DNA from: JAAUQA01 sp036351435
Lineage (GTDB): Bacteria > Pseudomonadota > Gammaproteobacteria > Competibacterales > Competibacteraceae
Direction of reading: 5' to 3'
Length of the DNA stretch: 55,143 bases
Assembly (NCBI GenBank): GCA_036351435.1
Contig: JAZBPA010000404.1
Location: 1-55,143 of the forward strand
Part shown: piece after piece, positions 35,904 through 44,383 of the stretch
How the letters are laid out: every line of letters begins with the position of its first letter
Position numbering within the stretch: the first letter of the stretch is position 1
Translations under genes and position numbers: made by a program
The notes under the pieces: generated by a model
Databases searched by the model: none
What the model saw: the letters and a program-made list of their open reading frames with translations, nothing else
What the model was told of the DNA's origin: nothing

Positions 35904-37607
35904 TCAGTCCCACCAGAAAGACCAGCAATTGCCGACTACGGTGCGGATGTCGTCTGCGACCGACATGCTTTCATCGCAAAAAAGACCTACTTCACGGGCT
36001 GCTGCCCGGACCTGTTCCACGCTCTGTAACCGTTCATGCAGACGCACCGCCAGAGTATCGTGGTCTATTGCGATCAGCTCAGCGCCGTAGGTGTCTAGCC
36101 AGTGCTGCAGCACTAACCCCATCTCATGCGGCTGCGGCGCGGAATTCCAGCCGCCAAATCGATAGGCGATTGGTATCGGCATGACCCCGCCTGCACACAG
36201 TACCAAGTGACCGGCATTGACTCTGAATTGATCGTCTGCTGCCCGGATCGGTATCTTCGTGAGTGCGGCGAGCACCTGCTGTCGGTTCGAACGGACATGC
36301 CCGTTATCATCTTCGTCAATCTTGGATGCTTCATGCGCACCTTCCGCTTCCCACTTAGCGAATACCTTCTCAGCATTCATTGCTGTGGCTTTGGCTAACT
36401 CGGCTTTTAGGTCGGAAAGACTGGGTTCCGCATCACTCAAACTGTAGCCAACCACCGCCAAATTAAAGCCATGATTGCGTGCAATGTCCTGCATGGCGGG
36501 TAAGTTCCGTTGGAGAAACTCCAAATCGTCGATGATATCGCTTTCAAGGATTTCCACACCCTCGCCAGCAAAACGCCTCCATTGGGTAAATACGGGAAGC
36601 ATGGCGTTTAGTGCAGCTATGACATTGACACGATCCGCTTTGATTACCTTGCCGCGCAGCGTCGGCGTTGTTGCTCTGCCAGCAACCCTGATCATTTTTA
36701 TGACCTCATCCCAGGGGCGGTCTGGCTTGCGCCCTTCGCGTTTGCCCATCTTCGCGTAATCGAGCGGGCTGATACCGTGGTTTGCTACCCTTAAATCAGC
36801 GCCAGCGTCAATGAGCAGGCGGACAATCTCGGCGTGGCCGTCGTAAGCGCTGCGTAACAACGGATTGAAATCGCCGTCAGGATCGTCAGTTGCGGCAAGA
36901 TTCACATCAGCCCCTGCATCCAGCAGCAGTCGTATCATCTCGACATCAGCATTACTGACCGCCGTGGTCAATGCTGTGCCTTGGCTTTGGAAGTTCACAT
37001 CGGCGCCCCTAGCCAGATAATCCGACACCCTGTCGTGTTCCTCTTCGAAGACCGCTTGCAAGAACTCTACGTCCAGCATCCCTTCTTCACTCGCCCCGGC
37101 ATCACGCAGTCGAGTTACGATCCGTTCGTCACGCATCATAGTGGCGCGCATTAATGGCGTCTCGCCGTCATGGCCACGGATGCTCGGATTGGCGCCTCGC
37201 GTTAGCACTAGATCCAGCAGCTCCGGTGCTTCGAGCGCATAGTGCACGACGTTTCGCCCCATGCTGTCTACCGCGTTGATATTCGCGCCTGTGTCCAACA
37301 GCAATTCGATTAGCTTTCGCTGCTTGCCCGCAATGCTGTCCACCGTGAGCATCAACGCAGTCGCGCCGTTCTGGTCGTCATCTTCGTCGTCGCAGCAAAC
37401 TGGCCTGTCGACATGCGCGCCTTTTTGGAGTAGCCAACGGGCGGCGTCCAGGTTTCCCAAGCGACAGGCTGCATGGAGAAACGTGAAGCCGTTATCCTCA
37501 TCGTGGTGATTCAGATTGACGCCGCCTTTCGCATAAACAGCGCGGGCTTTTTCCAGATCACCCAACCAGAATGCCTCAGCGAATGCTTTGGTGTTGTCTT
37601 TGGCCAT
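35904..37607 (-). CDS. ankyrin-repeat protein with C-terminal DUF4253-like domain
   Basis: A 567-residue protein without signal peptide. The N-terminal ~300 residues are ankyrin repeats, for example FTFLHAACRLGNLDAARWLL, ATALMLTVDSIAG, GETPLMRATMMRD, GTALTTAVSNADVEMIRLLL and NPLLRSAYDGHAEIVRLLI. A middle region (about 310-450) has no motif I know. The last ~100 residues, from RFGGWNSAPQPHEMGLVLQHW through YGAELIAIDHDTLAVRL to the terminal WSFWWD, resemble DUF4253. It is the last gene of the tatD-tcdA-ybaK run, 49 bases after ybaK. A role in protein binding is likely from the repeats; the rest is unknown. Confidence 0.82.
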   Translation of the reverse strand: MAKDNTKAFAEAFWLGDLEKARAVYAKGGVNLNHHDEDNGFTFLHAACRLGNLDAARWLLQKGAHVDRPVCCDDEDDDQNGATALMLTVDSIAGKQRKLIELLLDTGANINAVDSMGRNVVHYALEAPELLDLVLTRGANPSIRGHDGETPLMRATMMRDERIVTRLRDAGASEEGMLDVEFLQAVFEEEHDRVSDYLARGADVNFQSQGTALTTAVSNADVEMIRLLLDAGADVNLAATDDPDGDFNPLLRSAYDGHAEIVRLLIDAGADLRVANHGISPLDYAKMGKREGRKPDRPWDEVIKMIRVAGRATTPTLRGKVIKADRVNVIAALNAMLPVFTQWRRFAGEGVEILESDIIDDLEFLQRNLPAMQDIARNHGFNLAVVGYSLSDAEPSLSDLKAELAKATAMNAEKVFAKWEAEGAHEASKIDEDDNGHVRSNRQQVLAALTKIPIRAADDQFRVNAGHLVLCAGGVMPIPIAYRFGGWNSAPQPHEMGLVLQHWLDTYGAELIAIDHDTLAVRLHERLQSVEQVRAAAREVGLFCDESMSVADDIRTVVGNCWSFWWD

Positions 37608-37656
37608 ACGTCACCTCAGCGTAGTGCAGTATGATTCCCTGAACTTTTACGGCCGA

Positions 37657-38142
37657 TTAATCAGCAATAGCCACCTGAACCAGCGTCGGTTGTAACAGCT
37701 GTTTCAAATCGGCTGAGTCTATGCCGACCAAATAGCCGCGCTTCCCGCCGTTAATATACACTCGTGATAAGGCGAAAATGCCCTGTTCCGCAACCACGGG
37801 TATGGGTTTACGGGTGCCGAAGGGAGAGATCCCACCGACTTGGTAACCAGTATGTTTGTTAGCTATGGCAGGATCACAGGGAGTGATGGTTTTTACCCCC
37901 AAGCTGCGCGCCAATGCTTTGGTGGAGACTTCGCAATCGCCGTGCATCAGCACTAGCCAGGGTTTTTTGCCGTCATCTTCCATGACTAAGGTTTTGATGA
38001 TGCAATGTTCAGCGAGACCTAATTCACGGGCACCGTGCGCCGTACCGCCATGCTCTTGGTAGGCGTAAAGATGATCGCTGAACCCAACCTGATATCGCCG
38101 CAGCATCCGTACAGCGGGAGTGACCGGCGGTTTACCGCTCAT
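37657..38142 (-). CDS. ybaK: Cys-tRNA(Pro)/Cys-tRNA(Cys) deacylase YbaK
   Basis: A 161-residue trans-editing enzyme that hydrolyses Cys-tRNA-Pro made in error by prolyl-tRNA synthetase. Family features are KTLVMEDDGKKPWLVLMHGDCEVSTKALARSL and the GYQVGGISPFGTRKPIPVV segment with the conserved Gly-Gly and Lys. It lies 18 bases after the nitronate monooxygenase gene in a tightly packed run. Confidence 0.93.
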   Translation of the reverse strand: MSGKPPVTPAVRMLRRYQVGFSDHLYAYQEHGGTAHGARELGLAEHCIIKTLVMEDDGKKPWLVLMHGDCEVSTKALARSLGVKTITPCDPAIANKHTGYQVGGISPFGTRKPIPVVAEQGIFALSRVYINGGKRGYLVGIDSADLKQLLQPTLVQVAIAD

Positions 38143-38160
38143 GTCGTTTACCTGCCTTCG

Positions 38161-39228
38161 TTACCCACTCAAGGCTTCTTTAGCCTGGGCGATCCAATGT
38201 GCTACTAACTCACCCGCTGGTTTGTCAGTGCATAAAGGGCAACCCTGACCGGCCCACAGCGCCATAAATTCAGAGCGATTTTGCCGCGCAGCAGCTTGCA
38301 GGATGTCATGGGTCAGCGCATTTTGAATGGGATAATCGGGCCACTCAGTTTCATGGGCATACAGGTCTTCGGTAAAGCGATTTTTCAGGCCCCGTGCTAA
38401 CCGACCGGTAAAACAACGGCTTAGCCTCGTATTAATTTCAGTGCTATGCGCCAGTAATGCTTTATAGTCTGGATGCGCGCCGCTTTCCGGGCAAGTCAAA
38501 AAAGCCGTACCGAGTTGCACTCCGGCAGAGCCCAAAACCAACGCTGCAGCAATCCCTCGACCATCCATAATCCCACCGGCGGCGATAATCGGTATCTTGA
38601 CATGGTTGGCCAACAACGGCACCAAGGCCATCGTGCCGACTAAACCTTGTTCTGCGGGTCCTACAAACGTACTACGCGGTCCTCCAGCTTCCGCACCCTG
38701 AGCGATGATGATGTCGACGCCGCTTTCCTCTAACAAAATACCTTCCAGGAGATGGGTAGCGGTGGCCATGATGAGCACGTCCCATTCTTTTAAGGTCTCA
38801 ATTTCCTCAGGAGCCGGTAACCCGAAGGCAAAACTAATAATATTGACCCCTTCGTCCAACACAACGGCTAGCTGCTCACTGTAATTGGGCTGATAGGGCT
38901 CAGTCGGCGGTGTGGATGGCAAGCCTAACTCTTCACGATAGGGCGAGAGTAAATCCATAACCTGTTGGATTCGGTCTGTATCCTCTTGCCAGGGTTGCGG
39001 CGCGTATAAATTCACTGCGAAGGGCTTATCGGTCAGCTCGCGGATAGCGATAATCGCTGCGCGGATCTCCTGGGGGTCCAGCAAACCTGCTGCCAAGGAG
39101 CCTAAGCCACCGGCATTGGAAACTGCGGCGACTAATTCCGGGGTAGTGACTCCACCCGCCATCGGTGCCTGAATCAGCGGAAATTGCGTGTGTAAACGCT
39201 CAGTTAAAGGTGTGTTAAACCAGGTCAT
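38161..39228 (-). CDS. nitronate monooxygenase family flavoprotein
   Basis: A 355-residue FMN-dependent TIM-barrel enzyme of the NMO/2-nitropropane dioxygenase family. Motifs include PLIQAPMAGGVTTPELVAAVSNAGGLGSL near the N-terminus, AQGAEAGGPRSTF with the conserved His position replaced as in many bacterial members, PIIAAGGIMDGRGIAAAL and GSAGVQLGTAFL. Such enzymes detoxify propionate 3-nitronate, but some family members are enoyl reductases or unknown, so the substrate is uncertain. It is 21 bases from tcdA and 18 from ybaK. Confidence 0.88.
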   Translation of the reverse strand: MTWFNTPLTERLHTQFPLIQAPMAGGVTTPELVAAVSNAGGLGSLAAGLLDPQEIRAAIIAIRELTDKPFAVNLYAPQPWQEDTDRIQQVMDLLSPYREELGLPSTPPTEPYQPNYSEQLAVVLDEGVNIISFAFGLPAPEEIETLKEWDVLIMATATHLLEGILLEESGVDIIIAQGAEAGGPRSTFVGPAEQGLVGTMALVPLLANHVKIPIIAAGGIMDGRGIAAALVLGSAGVQLGTAFLTCPESGAHPDYKALLAHSTEINTRLSRCFTGRLARGLKNRFTEDLYAHETEWPDYPIQNALTHDILQAAARQNRSEFMALWAGQGCPLCTDKPAGELVAHWIAQAKEALSG

Positions 39229-39249
39229 TTTTTTTGCGCTCCCTTGGTA

Positions 39250-39981
39250 TTAGTCCGTAGTCAGAAAGGTATTGATTACCACCCCGGCCAGCATCATGCC
39301 GAACAAGGGGGGAAGATAAGAAATCGTGCCGTTTACCGCCCTCGGTCGCCCCGGCGTGCCGTCCTCCAGCGGTTGGTGGGGTAAGGGCTGATGGCGAGGT
39401 TCGTCGCTATACACGACCGGATAGCGCAGTGTTACACCCAAGGTGCGCAACCGCGCCCGCATCTCTCTGGCTAGTGGGCACCCCTGTGTTTTTTCTAGAG
39501 AAGCCACCTGAACACGGCTAACCTCCAGACGATTGCCGGCACCCATAGCCGAAATGACTGGAGTGCCGTGGTGCAAGCTGGCTGCGACTAACGCGGCTTT
39601 GCAAGCGATGCTGTCGATGCAGTCGGCAACGAAATCATAACCCCCCGCGGTAATAAACGCTTCAGCCGCGCTGGCTTGCAGAAAGTCGCGCTGGATGATG
39701 AGCTGTAGCGCCGGATTAATATCTCGCAACCGGGCTGCCATGACATCCACCTTGGGCTGACCGATAGTGGATTGCAACGCCACGAGTTGGCGGTTGATAT
39801 TGGAAGGCGAAACGGTGTCGTGATCCAATAAGGTTAAACAACCGATCCCCGCCCGTGCCAATGCCTCCGCCGCATAACTGCCGACCCCACCCAAGCCCGC
39901 CACCAACACGTGTTTACGCTGCAGGGTAGCTAGACCATCTTGGCCGATCAGGATTTCGGTTCGGGCAAAGGGGTGGGGCAT
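39250..39981 (-). CDS. tcdA: tRNA threonylcarbamoyladenosine dehydratase TcdA
   Basis: A 243-residue E1-like ATP-dependent enzyme that converts t6A37 to cyclic ct6A in tRNAs. The ATP-binding region is VLVAGLGGVGSYAAEALARAGIG, followed by LLDHDTVSPSNINRQ and the DCIDSIACKAAL segment. The C-terminus has a hydrophobic tail (PPLFGMMLAGVVINTFL), as in TcdA/CsdL. Its start overlaps the tatD 3' end by 34 bases. Confidence 0.92.
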   Translation of the reverse strand: MPHPFARTEILIGQDGLATLQRKHVLVAGLGGVGSYAAEALARAGIGCLTLLDHDTVSPSNINRQLVALQSTIGQPKVDVMAARLRDINPALQLIIQRDFLQASAAEAFITAGGYDFVADCIDSIACKAALVAASLHHGTPVISAMGAGNRLEVSRVQVASLEKTQGCPLAREMRARLRTLGVTLRYPVVYSDEPRHQPLPHQPLEDGTPGRPRAVNGTISYLPPLFGMMLAGVVINTFLTTD

Positions 39982-40742
39982 AGATCGAACCCAAATAAAT
40001 TTGCCGCATTGCGGGCGGTCACTGCGGCAATTACAGCAGGATCTTGCTCCCGTAATTGCGCCATAACCGTCAGCGTTTCCGTGATAAAAGCCGGCTCGTT
40101 ACGTTCTCCCCGGTGCAGCAAGCCCGGCTGATCGGGCGCGTCGGTTTCCAGTAACAGACCTTCCAGCGGCAGTACCCGGATCAATGTCCGCAGCCGATTG
40201 GCGCGGGGATAGCTGAGCGGACCGCCGAAACTCAGCAAAAACCCCAAATCCAGCAAACGTCGAGCCTGCTGTTCACTGCCCGAAAAACTGTGTACGGTGC
40301 CGCGCAGGCCGTGAAAGCGGCGAATGGTTTTAATCACCTCATCCACCGCCCGCCGGGCATGAATAATGACAGGCAAATCATAATCGCGAGCCAGTTTGAG
40401 TTGCGCGGTGAAATAGTCGAGTTGCGTTTGTGGGTCGAGCTCGGTGACGAAATAATCCAGGCCGCATTCGCCGACCGCAACGGGTTTTTCGCGTTCCAGC
40501 CAATCCGCTAGCTGCTGTAGATGGTTGGGGCGGTGTTCGGTCAGCAGCATGGGATGCAGACCGTATGCCGGATACAAACCCGGATAACGGGTTGTTACCG
40601 CTTTGAGTTGAGGCCACAATCGAGCGCATATCGCCGGTACCACTTGCGCCGTTACGCCCGCCGCACAGGCCCGTTGGTAAGCCGTATCCCGGTCCCGGTC
40701 AAATTCAGCAGCGTCGAAATGGCAGTGGCTGTCGACAATCAT
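39948..40742 (-). CDS. TatD family hydrolase
   Basis: A 264-residue metal-dependent TIM-barrel hydrolase. The metal ligands are in DSHCHFD near the N-terminus, ECGLDYF, PVIIHARRAVDEV, HSFSG and ETDAP. Members are 3'-5' DNases or RNases (TatD, YcfH, YjjV). The frame starts with a TTG at 40745 directly before ATG at 40742; I chose the ATG. It overlaps tcdA by 34 bases, and follows the SDR gene after 36 bases. Confidence 0.92.
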   Translation of the reverse strand: MIVDSHCHFDAAEFDRDRDTAYQRACAAGVTAQVVPAICARLWPQLKAVTTRYPGLYPAYGLHPMLLTEHRPNHLQQLADWLEREKPVAVGECGLDYFVTELDPQTQLDYFTAQLKLARDYDLPVIIHARRAVDEVIKTIRRFHGLRGTVHSFSGSEQQARRLLDLGFLLSFGGPLSYPRANRLRTLIRVLPLEGLLLETDAPDQPGLLHRGERNEPAFITETLTVMAQLREQDPAVIAAVTARNAANLFGFDLCPTPLPEPKS

Positions 40743-40778
40743 CAACGTAACTATAACTATGAGGGTGATCGCTGCCCG

Positions 40779-41513
40779 TCACCAGGGGATGGGTCGGCGG
40801 TCCCGAAAGAATCCGCCATTGGGGCCATCATCCGGCAGCGTGGCAGCCCAAACAATCGTTTCCGCACCTTGTTCCGGAGTACGCTCTGCATCCGCTCCTC
40901 CCAGGTCGGTACGAACCCAACCGGGGCAGACGGCATTGACTAAAATATTATGCTCCAGTGTTTCCGCCGCCAAAATCCGGGTCAAAGCGTTGAGCGCGGT
41001 TTTGGAGATGCGGTAAGCGGGCCAGCGGCCACCCATATCGTCTAACTGACCCATGCCGCTGGAGACGTTCACGATACGGCCGTATTTTTGGTGTTTCATC
41101 AGCGGCACGAATTCCTGGGCCAGTAGTAGAGGGCCATACACATTGGTTCTCAGAGTTGTTTCCAAGGTGGTCAGACTGGCATTGAACACACTACCGGCAT
41201 GGGGATCATCGGGGTTGCGGCTATCCATATAGATCCCGGCATTGTTAATCAGAACATCCAACCGCCCGCAGCGGCTGTGAACAAATTCACCCAAGGAAGC
41301 GACACTGTTTTCGGAGGTCACATCCAGGGTATGAAACAACACATCCAAACCATCTTCCGTGAGTTGTTCGGCGGCGACTTCACCCTTGCCGGGGTTACGG
41401 CTAGTCAGAATGACGCGCATACCGTTTTGGGCTAACTGGCGTGCGACAGCTAACCCGATGCCGCGATTAGCGCCTGTCACTAGGGCAATCAGTTTATCGT
41501 TTTTATGCAACAT
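40779..41513 (-). CDS. SDR family oxidoreductase (carbonyl reductase-like)
   Basis: A 244-residue short-chain dehydrogenase. The cofactor motif is TGANRGIG near 13-20, NNAG occurs near 85-88, the catalytic serine is in VSSGMGQL, and the tyrosine and lysine are in YRISKTALN. The pattern with RGIGLAVARQLAQ and SKTALNALTR is that of the CBR1-like carbonyl reductase group. The frame extends 13 codons upstream, but ATG at 41513 (MLHKNDKLIALVTG) gives the usual short N-terminus. It starts 43 bases beyond the sucAB-lpd terminator, so it needs its own promoter or terminator readthrough. Confidence 0.87.
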   Translation of the reverse strand: MLHKNDKLIALVTGANRGIGLAVARQLAQNGMRVILTSRNPGKGEVAAEQLTEDGLDVLFHTLDVTSENSVASLGEFVHSRCGRLDVLINNAGIYMDSRNPDDPHAGSVFNASLTTLETTLRTNVYGPLLLAQEFVPLMKHQKYGRIVNVSSGMGQLDDMGGRWPAYRISKTALNALTRILAAETLEHNILVNAVCPGWVRTDLGGADAERTPEQGAETIVWAATLPDDGPNGGFFRDRRPIPW

Positions 41514-41556
41514 ACACTCAATCTTCCGCAAATCGCCACAGACAGTCCACACTCAT

Positions 41557-41579
41557 AAAAAACCCCACCTCAGTGGGGT
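41557..41579 (-). terminator. Rho-independent terminator of sucA-sucB-lpd
   Basis: The stem CCCCAC / GTGGGG with loop CTCA (one further A:T pair) is followed on the minus strand by six T residues. It lies 25 bases after the lpd stop, as expected for the end of the 2-oxoglutarate dehydrogenase operon. Confidence 0.8.
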
Positions 41580-41604
41580 GTAAACAGGGGTAGACAATGT
41601 GTGG

Positions 41605-43032
41605 TTACGTATTAATTTTGTGCAAAGCCCGCCCCTGCACGGCGAGAGCAGCCTCGTGCATCGCTTCGTAAAGGGTGGGGTGGCCGTGAATGGTGCGGGC
41701 GAGATCCTCACTGCTGGCCGAGAATTCCATCGCCAGCACCGCTTCTTGAATCAATTCCGAAGCATACAGACCGCTGATATGGCAACCCAGCAACGCATCG
41801 GTTTCGCCATGCGCGAGCAATTTGACCATGCCGGTGGAGCCGTCCATAGCCTTGGCGCGACCATTGGCGGCGAACGGGAAAATCCCCGTTTTGTATGGCG
41901 TTCCCTCCGCTTTGAGAGACTGTTCGGTTTTACCGACCCAGGCAATTTCCGGGTTAGTATAAATCACCCACGGGATGGTGTCGTAATTGATGTGGCCGTG
42001 ACCACCGGCAATATTCTCCGCCACCATCACGCCTTCTTCAGAACCCTTGTGCGCCAGCATGGGGCCGCGCACCACGTCGCCGATGGCGTACACCCCCGGC
42101 AAATTGGTTTCGCACACGTCATTGACGTGTACGTAACCGCGTTCGTCCAGCAACAAATCGGCTTCGGGAGCGGCGATATTGTCCGTATTGGGACGCCGGC
42201 CCACACAGACCAGCAATTTATCTACCGTGGTTTCATGGTCGCCGTCCTTATCCTGATACTGGACTTCGACCTGTTTCTTGGTTTTGCGGGTGCCCATGAC
42301 CCGGGCGCCAAGATGAATGTCCAAACCTTGTTTACGGAATTGCCGCAAGGACTCCCGCGCGACCTGCTGATCGACCAATGCCAGGAAATCATCCACGGCT
42401 TCCAACAGAATCACTTCGGACCCCAGCCGCCGCCATACACTGCCGAGTTCCAGGCCGATCACGCCGGCACCGATCACGCCTAACCGCTTGGGTACCTTGC
42501 GAAAATCCAAGGCACCGGTCGAATCGACAATCAAATCACCGTCAACGGGTGCTGAGCCGAGTTCCATCGGCACCGAACCGGTGGCGATGATGACTTGATC
42601 GGCATTGTAGATCTCTGCCGAGCCTTCACTGGAAGTGACTTCCACCTGACGGTCGGCTAGTAATTTGCCATGACCTTTCAGCCAGGTCACTTTATTGGCT
42701 TTGAGTAAGGTGGCAATGCCGTTGGTCAGTTCCAATACGATGCGCTCCTTGCGCGTCATCATCTGCTCTAAATCCAGTTTAATCGAACCGACTTGAATAC
42801 CGTGATCGCCCAGCGTGTGATTAACTCGGTGGTACTGCTCCGAAGATTCCAGCAGCGTCTTGGACGGAATACAACCCACATTCAAACAGGTACCGCCTAA
42901 AGCGGGTTCGCCGCGAAAATTGATCCATTTATCTACACAAGCGGTTTCCAGGCCCAACTGGGCGCAGCGGATAGCTGCCACGTAGCCCGCCGGACCACCA
43001 CCAATGACGATAACGTCATACGTTTTTGCCAT
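41605..43032 (-). CDS. lpd: dihydrolipoyl dehydrogenase (E3)
   Basis: A 475-residue FAD-dependent disulphide oxidoreductase that reoxidises the lipoyl groups of 2-oxoglutarate dehydrogenase. The FAD motif is VIGGGPAGYVAA, and the redox disulphide is in GGTCLNVGCIPSKTLL. The NAD domain has GVIGAGVIGLELGSVW, and the C-terminal dimer interface carries HGHPTLYEAMHEAAL with the catalytic His-Glu pair. It is the third gene of the sucA-sucB-lpd operon, 39 bases after sucB. Confidence 0.96.
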   Translation of the reverse strand: MAKTYDVIVIGGGPAGYVAAIRCAQLGLETACVDKWINFRGEPALGGTCLNVGCIPSKTLLESSEQYHRVNHTLGDHGIQVGSIKLDLEQMMTRKERIVLELTNGIATLLKANKVTWLKGHGKLLADRQVEVTSSEGSAEIYNADQVIIATGSVPMELGSAPVDGDLIVDSTGALDFRKVPKRLGVIGAGVIGLELGSVWRRLGSEVILLEAVDDFLALVDQQVARESLRQFRKQGLDIHLGARVMGTRKTKKQVEVQYQDKDGDHETTVDKLLVCVGRRPNTDNIAAPEADLLLDERGYVHVNDVCETNLPGVYAIGDVVRGPMLAHKGSEEGVMVAENIAGGHGHINYDTIPWVIYTNPEIAWVGKTEQSLKAEGTPYKTGIFPFAANGRAKAMDGSTGMVKLLAHGETDALLGCHISGLYASELIQEAVLAMEFSASSEDLARTIHGHPTLYEAMHEAALAVQGRALHKINT

Positions 43033-43071
43033 GTTTCCTCCAGTGAGGTCGATAAGCGTAAGATTCGCTAC

Positions 43072-44358
43072 CTAAACTTGCAGCAGCAGTCGAGCTGGAT
43101 CTTCCAGACCTTCTTTGATAGCCACCAACGAACTCACAGCTTCGCGACCGTCGATAATGCGGTGATCATAAGTCAGCGCCAAGTACATCATTGGCCGAGA
43201 CACGATCTGGCCGTTTTCCACCATCGGCCGCTCCATGGTTTTATGCATGCCCAGAATGGCGCTTTGCGGTGGATTCAGAATCGGGGTGGACATCAGCGAG
43301 CCGAATACCCCGCCATTGGTGATGGAGAAGGTGCCGCCGGTCAATTCCTCCATGGTGAGATTGCCTTCTTGGGCGCGCTTGCCGAAATCGGCGATCACTT
43401 TTTCGATGTCGGCGAAGCTCATCTGATCCGCATCGCGTAAGATCGGGACCACCAACCCGCGCGGCGAAGACACGGCGATGCCGATGTCGTAATAGCCGTG
43501 GTAGATCATATCGCTGCCATCGATCGAACCGTTGACAGCGGGGAAGCGTTTGAGCGCTTCGATGACCGCTTTGACGAAAAACGACATGAAGCCCAACCGG
43601 GTGCCGTGGTTTTTCTCGAACTTGTCACGATAGCGGGCACGCATGTCCATGATTGGCTGCATGTTGACTTCGTTAAACGTAGTCAGCAGAGCGGCGGTTT
43701 GTTGAGCTTCCACCAGACGTTCAGCAATACGCGCGCGTAGGCGCGTCATGGGGACGCGCTGTTCCAATCGCCCAAGGCTGTCCGGAGGGACTGAGGATGC
43801 CTCGGCACGTTCCAGTTTGGCCGGTGCCGCTGCAGGTGCTGCGGGTGTCGCCGGTGCAACGGGTGCGGGAGTCGGAGCCGGCGGAGCGGCCTTTTGTTCC
43901 TCCATGTAAGCCAGTACATCAGCTTTGGTAATCCGCCCACCGCGTCCGCTGCTGGAAATCTTGCGCACATCCAGACCATGCTCACGCACCAGTCGGCGAA
44001 CTGCGGGACTCAGTGACTCTTCATCGACGCTAGCGGCTGCGGCGGGTTCTTCTGTAGCTGCTGGCGCTGCAGTGCTAGCAGCAGCTTGCGGCGATGCAGT
44101 GGGAGCGGCGCCTTGAGTTGCGGTCTCATCGATATTGGCAATTAAATCGCCGGTGGTGACCACCTCGCCATCGTTGCGCAGGATTTCGAGTAGCACCCCA
44201 TCGGCGGGAGCCGGCATTTCCAGCACCACTTTATCAGTTTCCAAATCAACCAAGTTTTCGCCTCGCCGGACTTGATCACCGGGTTTTTTGTGCCAATTGA
44301 CGAGAGTGGCATCAGCCACCGATTCAGGCAGGGTGGGGACAAGGACTTCTACGCTCAT
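43072..44358 (-). CDS. sucB: 2-oxoglutarate dehydrogenase E2 (dihydrolipoyl succinyltransferase)
   Basis: A 428-residue core subunit. One lipoyl domain is present with the attachment lysine K43 in ETDKVVLEMPA. An Ala/Pro-rich linker, the E3-binding domain (LSPAVRRLVREHGLDV) with GRGGRITKADVLAYM, a second Ala/Pro linker and the catalytic domain follow, ending with the DHRIIDG histidine. The single lipoyl domain and the flanking genes indicate succinyl transfer, not pyruvate dehydrogenase. It lies 25 bases after sucA. Confidence 0.95.
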   Translation of the reverse strand: MSVEVLVPTLPESVADATLVNWHKKPGDQVRRGENLVDLETDKVVLEMPAPADGVLLEILRNDGEVVTTGDLIANIDETATQGAAPTASPQAAASTAAPAATEEPAAAASVDEESLSPAVRRLVREHGLDVRKISSSGRGGRITKADVLAYMEEQKAAPPAPTPAPVAPATPAAPAAAPAKLERAEASSVPPDSLGRLEQRVPMTRLRARIAERLVEAQQTAALLTTFNEVNMQPIMDMRARYRDKFEKNHGTRLGFMSFFVKAVIEALKRFPAVNGSIDGSDMIYHGYYDIGIAVSSPRGLVVPILRDADQMSFADIEKVIADFGKRAQEGNLTMEELTGGTFSITNGGVFGSLMSTPILNPPQSAILGMHKTMERPMVENGQIVSRPMMYLALTYDHRIIDGREAVSSLVAIKEGLEDPARLLLQV

Positions 44359-44383
44359 GGTTAAACCTTCCCGTTATTGTTGG

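Noticed and set aside
41599..42483. 294-codon plus-strand ORF opposite lpd
   Set aside because: Composition is that of an antisense shadow (many His, Arg, Gly), and lpd on the other strand carries all catalytic motifs.
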